Positions 5,916 to 6,719 of a DNA stretch of 6,719 bases are shown here, one piece after another (the first letter of the stretch is position 1; the number at the start of each line of letters is the position of its first letter). This DNA is from Bryobacterales bacterium (GTDB lineage: Bacteria; Acidobacteriota; Terriglobia; Bryobacterales; Bryobacteraceae). The notes under the pieces were generated by a model. The model was not told where the DNA came from and ran no database searches. It was given only the letters and a program-made list of their open reading frames with translations. Made by a program: the position numbers and the translations under genes. The stretch is from the NCBI GenBank assembly GCA_003164075.1, contig PLRZ01000539.1, positions 6,938-13,656 of the forward strand, read 5' to 3'.

Positions 5916-6120
5916 AGATCCCTCGCGACGTCTCCGGCGCGCATCTCGCTGACATCTTGTGCCGCCGATGGCAGTACACGAGGGTGTACAAGGTCGGTAG
6001 TCACATCATCCTGGAAACCTCCGAACCGGCTCACCACCGGGTCGCGAGTTCAGTTCAATCCTCCGCGCTATTGCCTCGCACAAGGGTGTCCCGCGTGAGG
6101 CGATTATTTCAGACCTGTAG
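5912..6120 (+). pseudogene. hicA: HicA-family toxin, start lost and internal deletion
   Basis: From ACG 5912 the frame reads TKIPRDVSGAHLADILCRRW, then QYTRVYKVGSHIILETSEPAHHRVA, a HicA family N-terminal half with the G-S-H catalytic histidine motif intact. At about 6041-6048 it breaks. The expected VP-H-PLR-GT strand is missing, and the C-terminal helix resumes in another frame at 6049 as FSSILRAIASHKG then VPREAIISDL, ending at TAG 6118-6120. So the gene lost its ATG (ACG) and roughly a dozen residues through a deletion that is not a multiple of three. Without the deletion and start change it would be about 80 residues, normal for this subfamily. The toxin is dead, whereas most of the antitoxin remains readable. 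Confidence 0.7.
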
Positions 6121-6340
6121 GCAGTCGAGCGGTCGAAAGCCGGCACTGATCTGTTACCTCCCCCCAACGGCGTTTCGGGGGCACTTCCGGATGAAGCGAC
6201 CATCCAGGCAGAGCCGGGAGCGATAATAGCCAGTACCCCCGCGGGCCGGTTTGTCGCGCTAGTGTGCCCGTCATGGAAGTCGACAGGCCATGATCGGGCT
6301 CGTTCAGACCCTAAGTGAGAAACTATTGCATAATGGCGGC
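6121..6340. other. Intergenic stretch between hicA remnant and UPF0175 gene
   Basis: No gene is supported here. A hairpin is possible at 6161-6181: CCCCC pairs with GGGGG, and AAC pairs with GTT over a GGC loop. It has no T-run. CATAAT at 6329-6334 resembles a -10 box for the UPF0175 gene, but no good -35 lies at the right distance. Confidence 0.4.
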
Positions 6341-6349
6341 AGGAGAAGG
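6341..6349 (+). promoter_or_regulatory. Ribosome binding site setting the UPF0175 start
   Basis: AGGAGAAGG (6341-6349) places its AGGAG core 8 nt before GTG 6354. It lies downstream of the alternative starts GTG 6315 and ATG 6333, neither of which has a purine-rich site. This favours GTG 6354, where family homology also begins. Confidence 0.6.
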
Positions 6350-6353
6350 TAAC

Positions 6354-6638
6354 GTGTCGCTGTCGATTGACATGCCGGACGATGTGCGGACTGCGCTGGA
6401 GGAGCGGTGGGGGGATTTGTCGCAGCGTCTGAAGGAGGACTTGGCTCTCAATGGTTACCAGCAGGGGCTGCTCAGCCTCGCTCAGGTCCGGCGGCTACTG
6501 GGATTTGCGACTCGCTGGGATGCGCAGCAGTTCCTTGGTTCGCATGGCATCCCCGTCTTCGATTTCGATCCATCCGAGCTTGATCGCGAGGCTGCCCTTC
6601 AGGAGTCGGCAAACTCGCGGTCGCCCGAACGCGGATGA
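6354..6638 (+). CDS. UPF0175 family antitoxin
   Basis: This 94-residue protein of the UPF0175 family (small helical putative DNA-binding antitoxin) starts at GTG 6354 as MSLSIDMPDDVRTALEERWGDLSQRL. Then come KEDLALNGYQQGLLSLAQVRRLLGFATRWDAQQFLGSHGI, which holds the conserved GYQQG-LS-AQVRRLLG helix-turn-helix-like block (about residues 34-50), and a short FDFDPSELDRE acidic segment. The C-terminal tail is Ser/Arg-rich. Longer starts (GTG 6315, ATG 6333) add only MRNYCIMAAGEGN-like residues outside the homology. The stop overlaps the next ATG as ATGA (6635-6638), the coupled order typical of UPF0175 followed by a DUF3368/PIN toxin. It appears intact. Confidence 0.8.
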   Translation: MSLSIDMPDDVRTALEERWGDLSQRLKEDLALNGYQQGLLSLAQVRRLLGFATRWDAQQFLGSHGIPVFDFDPSELDREAALQESANSRSPERG

Positions 6639-6719
6639 TCATCGTCTCCGACACCACGCCTCTACGACACTTGATTGCGATCGGCCAGGCGGAACTTGCG
6701 GAATGGCTGCCGTGGCCAG
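6635..6719 (+). CDS. DUF3368/PIN-domain toxin, 5' end only
   Basis: Only the first 28 codons are present before the window ends. MIIVSDTTPLRHLIAIGQAEL is the N-terminus of DUF3368 PIN-like proteins: a hydrophobic strand followed by the first acidic metal-binding residue (D6) of the nuclease site and a TTPL-x-L helix. The ATGA overlap with the UPF0175 antitoxin supports translational coupling and the TA assignment. A presumed ribonuclease toxin of about 150-160 residues is expected. Whether it is intact cannot be judged from this fragment. Confidence 0.75.
   Translation, partial: MIIVSDTTPLRHLIAIGQAELAEWLPWP

Noticed and set aside
6074..6203. Short - strand frame reading Gly/Ser/Pro-rich residues
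   Set aside because: No start signal, no family resemblance, and it overlaps the hicA remnant and intergenic hairpin.
1..6719. New defence system, CRISPR array or insertion sequence
   Set aside because: No regularly spaced repeats, transposase, reverse transcriptase, nuclease-helicase or phage gene was found on either strand. The only toxin-like genes belong to known TA families.

Overview
The window is GC-rich DNA whose protein vocabulary (DUF433/DUF5615, HicBA, MazEF and UPF0175/PIN modules, an Ig-like secreted protein with a glycine/alanine-rich tail, a secreted beta-propeller-like protein) resembles soil Acidobacteria of the Solibacter/Bryobacter kind. That placement rests on recalled similarity and cannot be proved here. 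All supported genes lie on the + strand.

Layout. (1) 1-401 is non-coding. It opens with a 20-bp inverted repeat of the 'TGTTCATCCGTGTTCATCC' type, followed by two terminator-like hairpins. (2) 402-983 is a DUF433 antitoxin overlapping a DUF5615 (PIN-like) toxin that has lost one base near position 832 and is frameshifted. (3) 1106-4755 is a compact four-gene operon behind a good sigma70-like promoter: a secreted Ig-like protein, a secreted beta-propeller-like protein, a short DUF1537 four-carbon acid-sugar kinase (probable TTG start), and a PdxA/PdxA2-type dehydrogenase. The last two genes overlap and together suggest catabolism of a D-threonate- or D-erythronate-like acid sugar to dihydroxyacetone phosphate. 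(4) 4782-6719 is a run of toxin-antitoxin (TA) modules: a collapsed hicB-hicA fossil, an intact ribbon-helix-helix/MazF pair, a second hicB-hicA pair inactivated at its gene junction and by an internal deletion, and an intact UPF0175 antitoxin with ATGA overlap to a DUF3368/PIN-type toxin cut by the window edge.

The main observation is that five TA modules of four architectures flank one metabolic operon. Two look intact (one of them incomplete at the window end) and three carry readable inactivating lesions. The lesions are a 1-nt deletion, internal deletions, and loss of the stop/start junction. In both hicA fossils the expected ATG start reads ACG. I found no tRNA, rRNA, CRISPR array, insertion sequence or phage gene, and nothing that amounts to a new defence system. 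The window is best described as a TA accumulation and decay locus.
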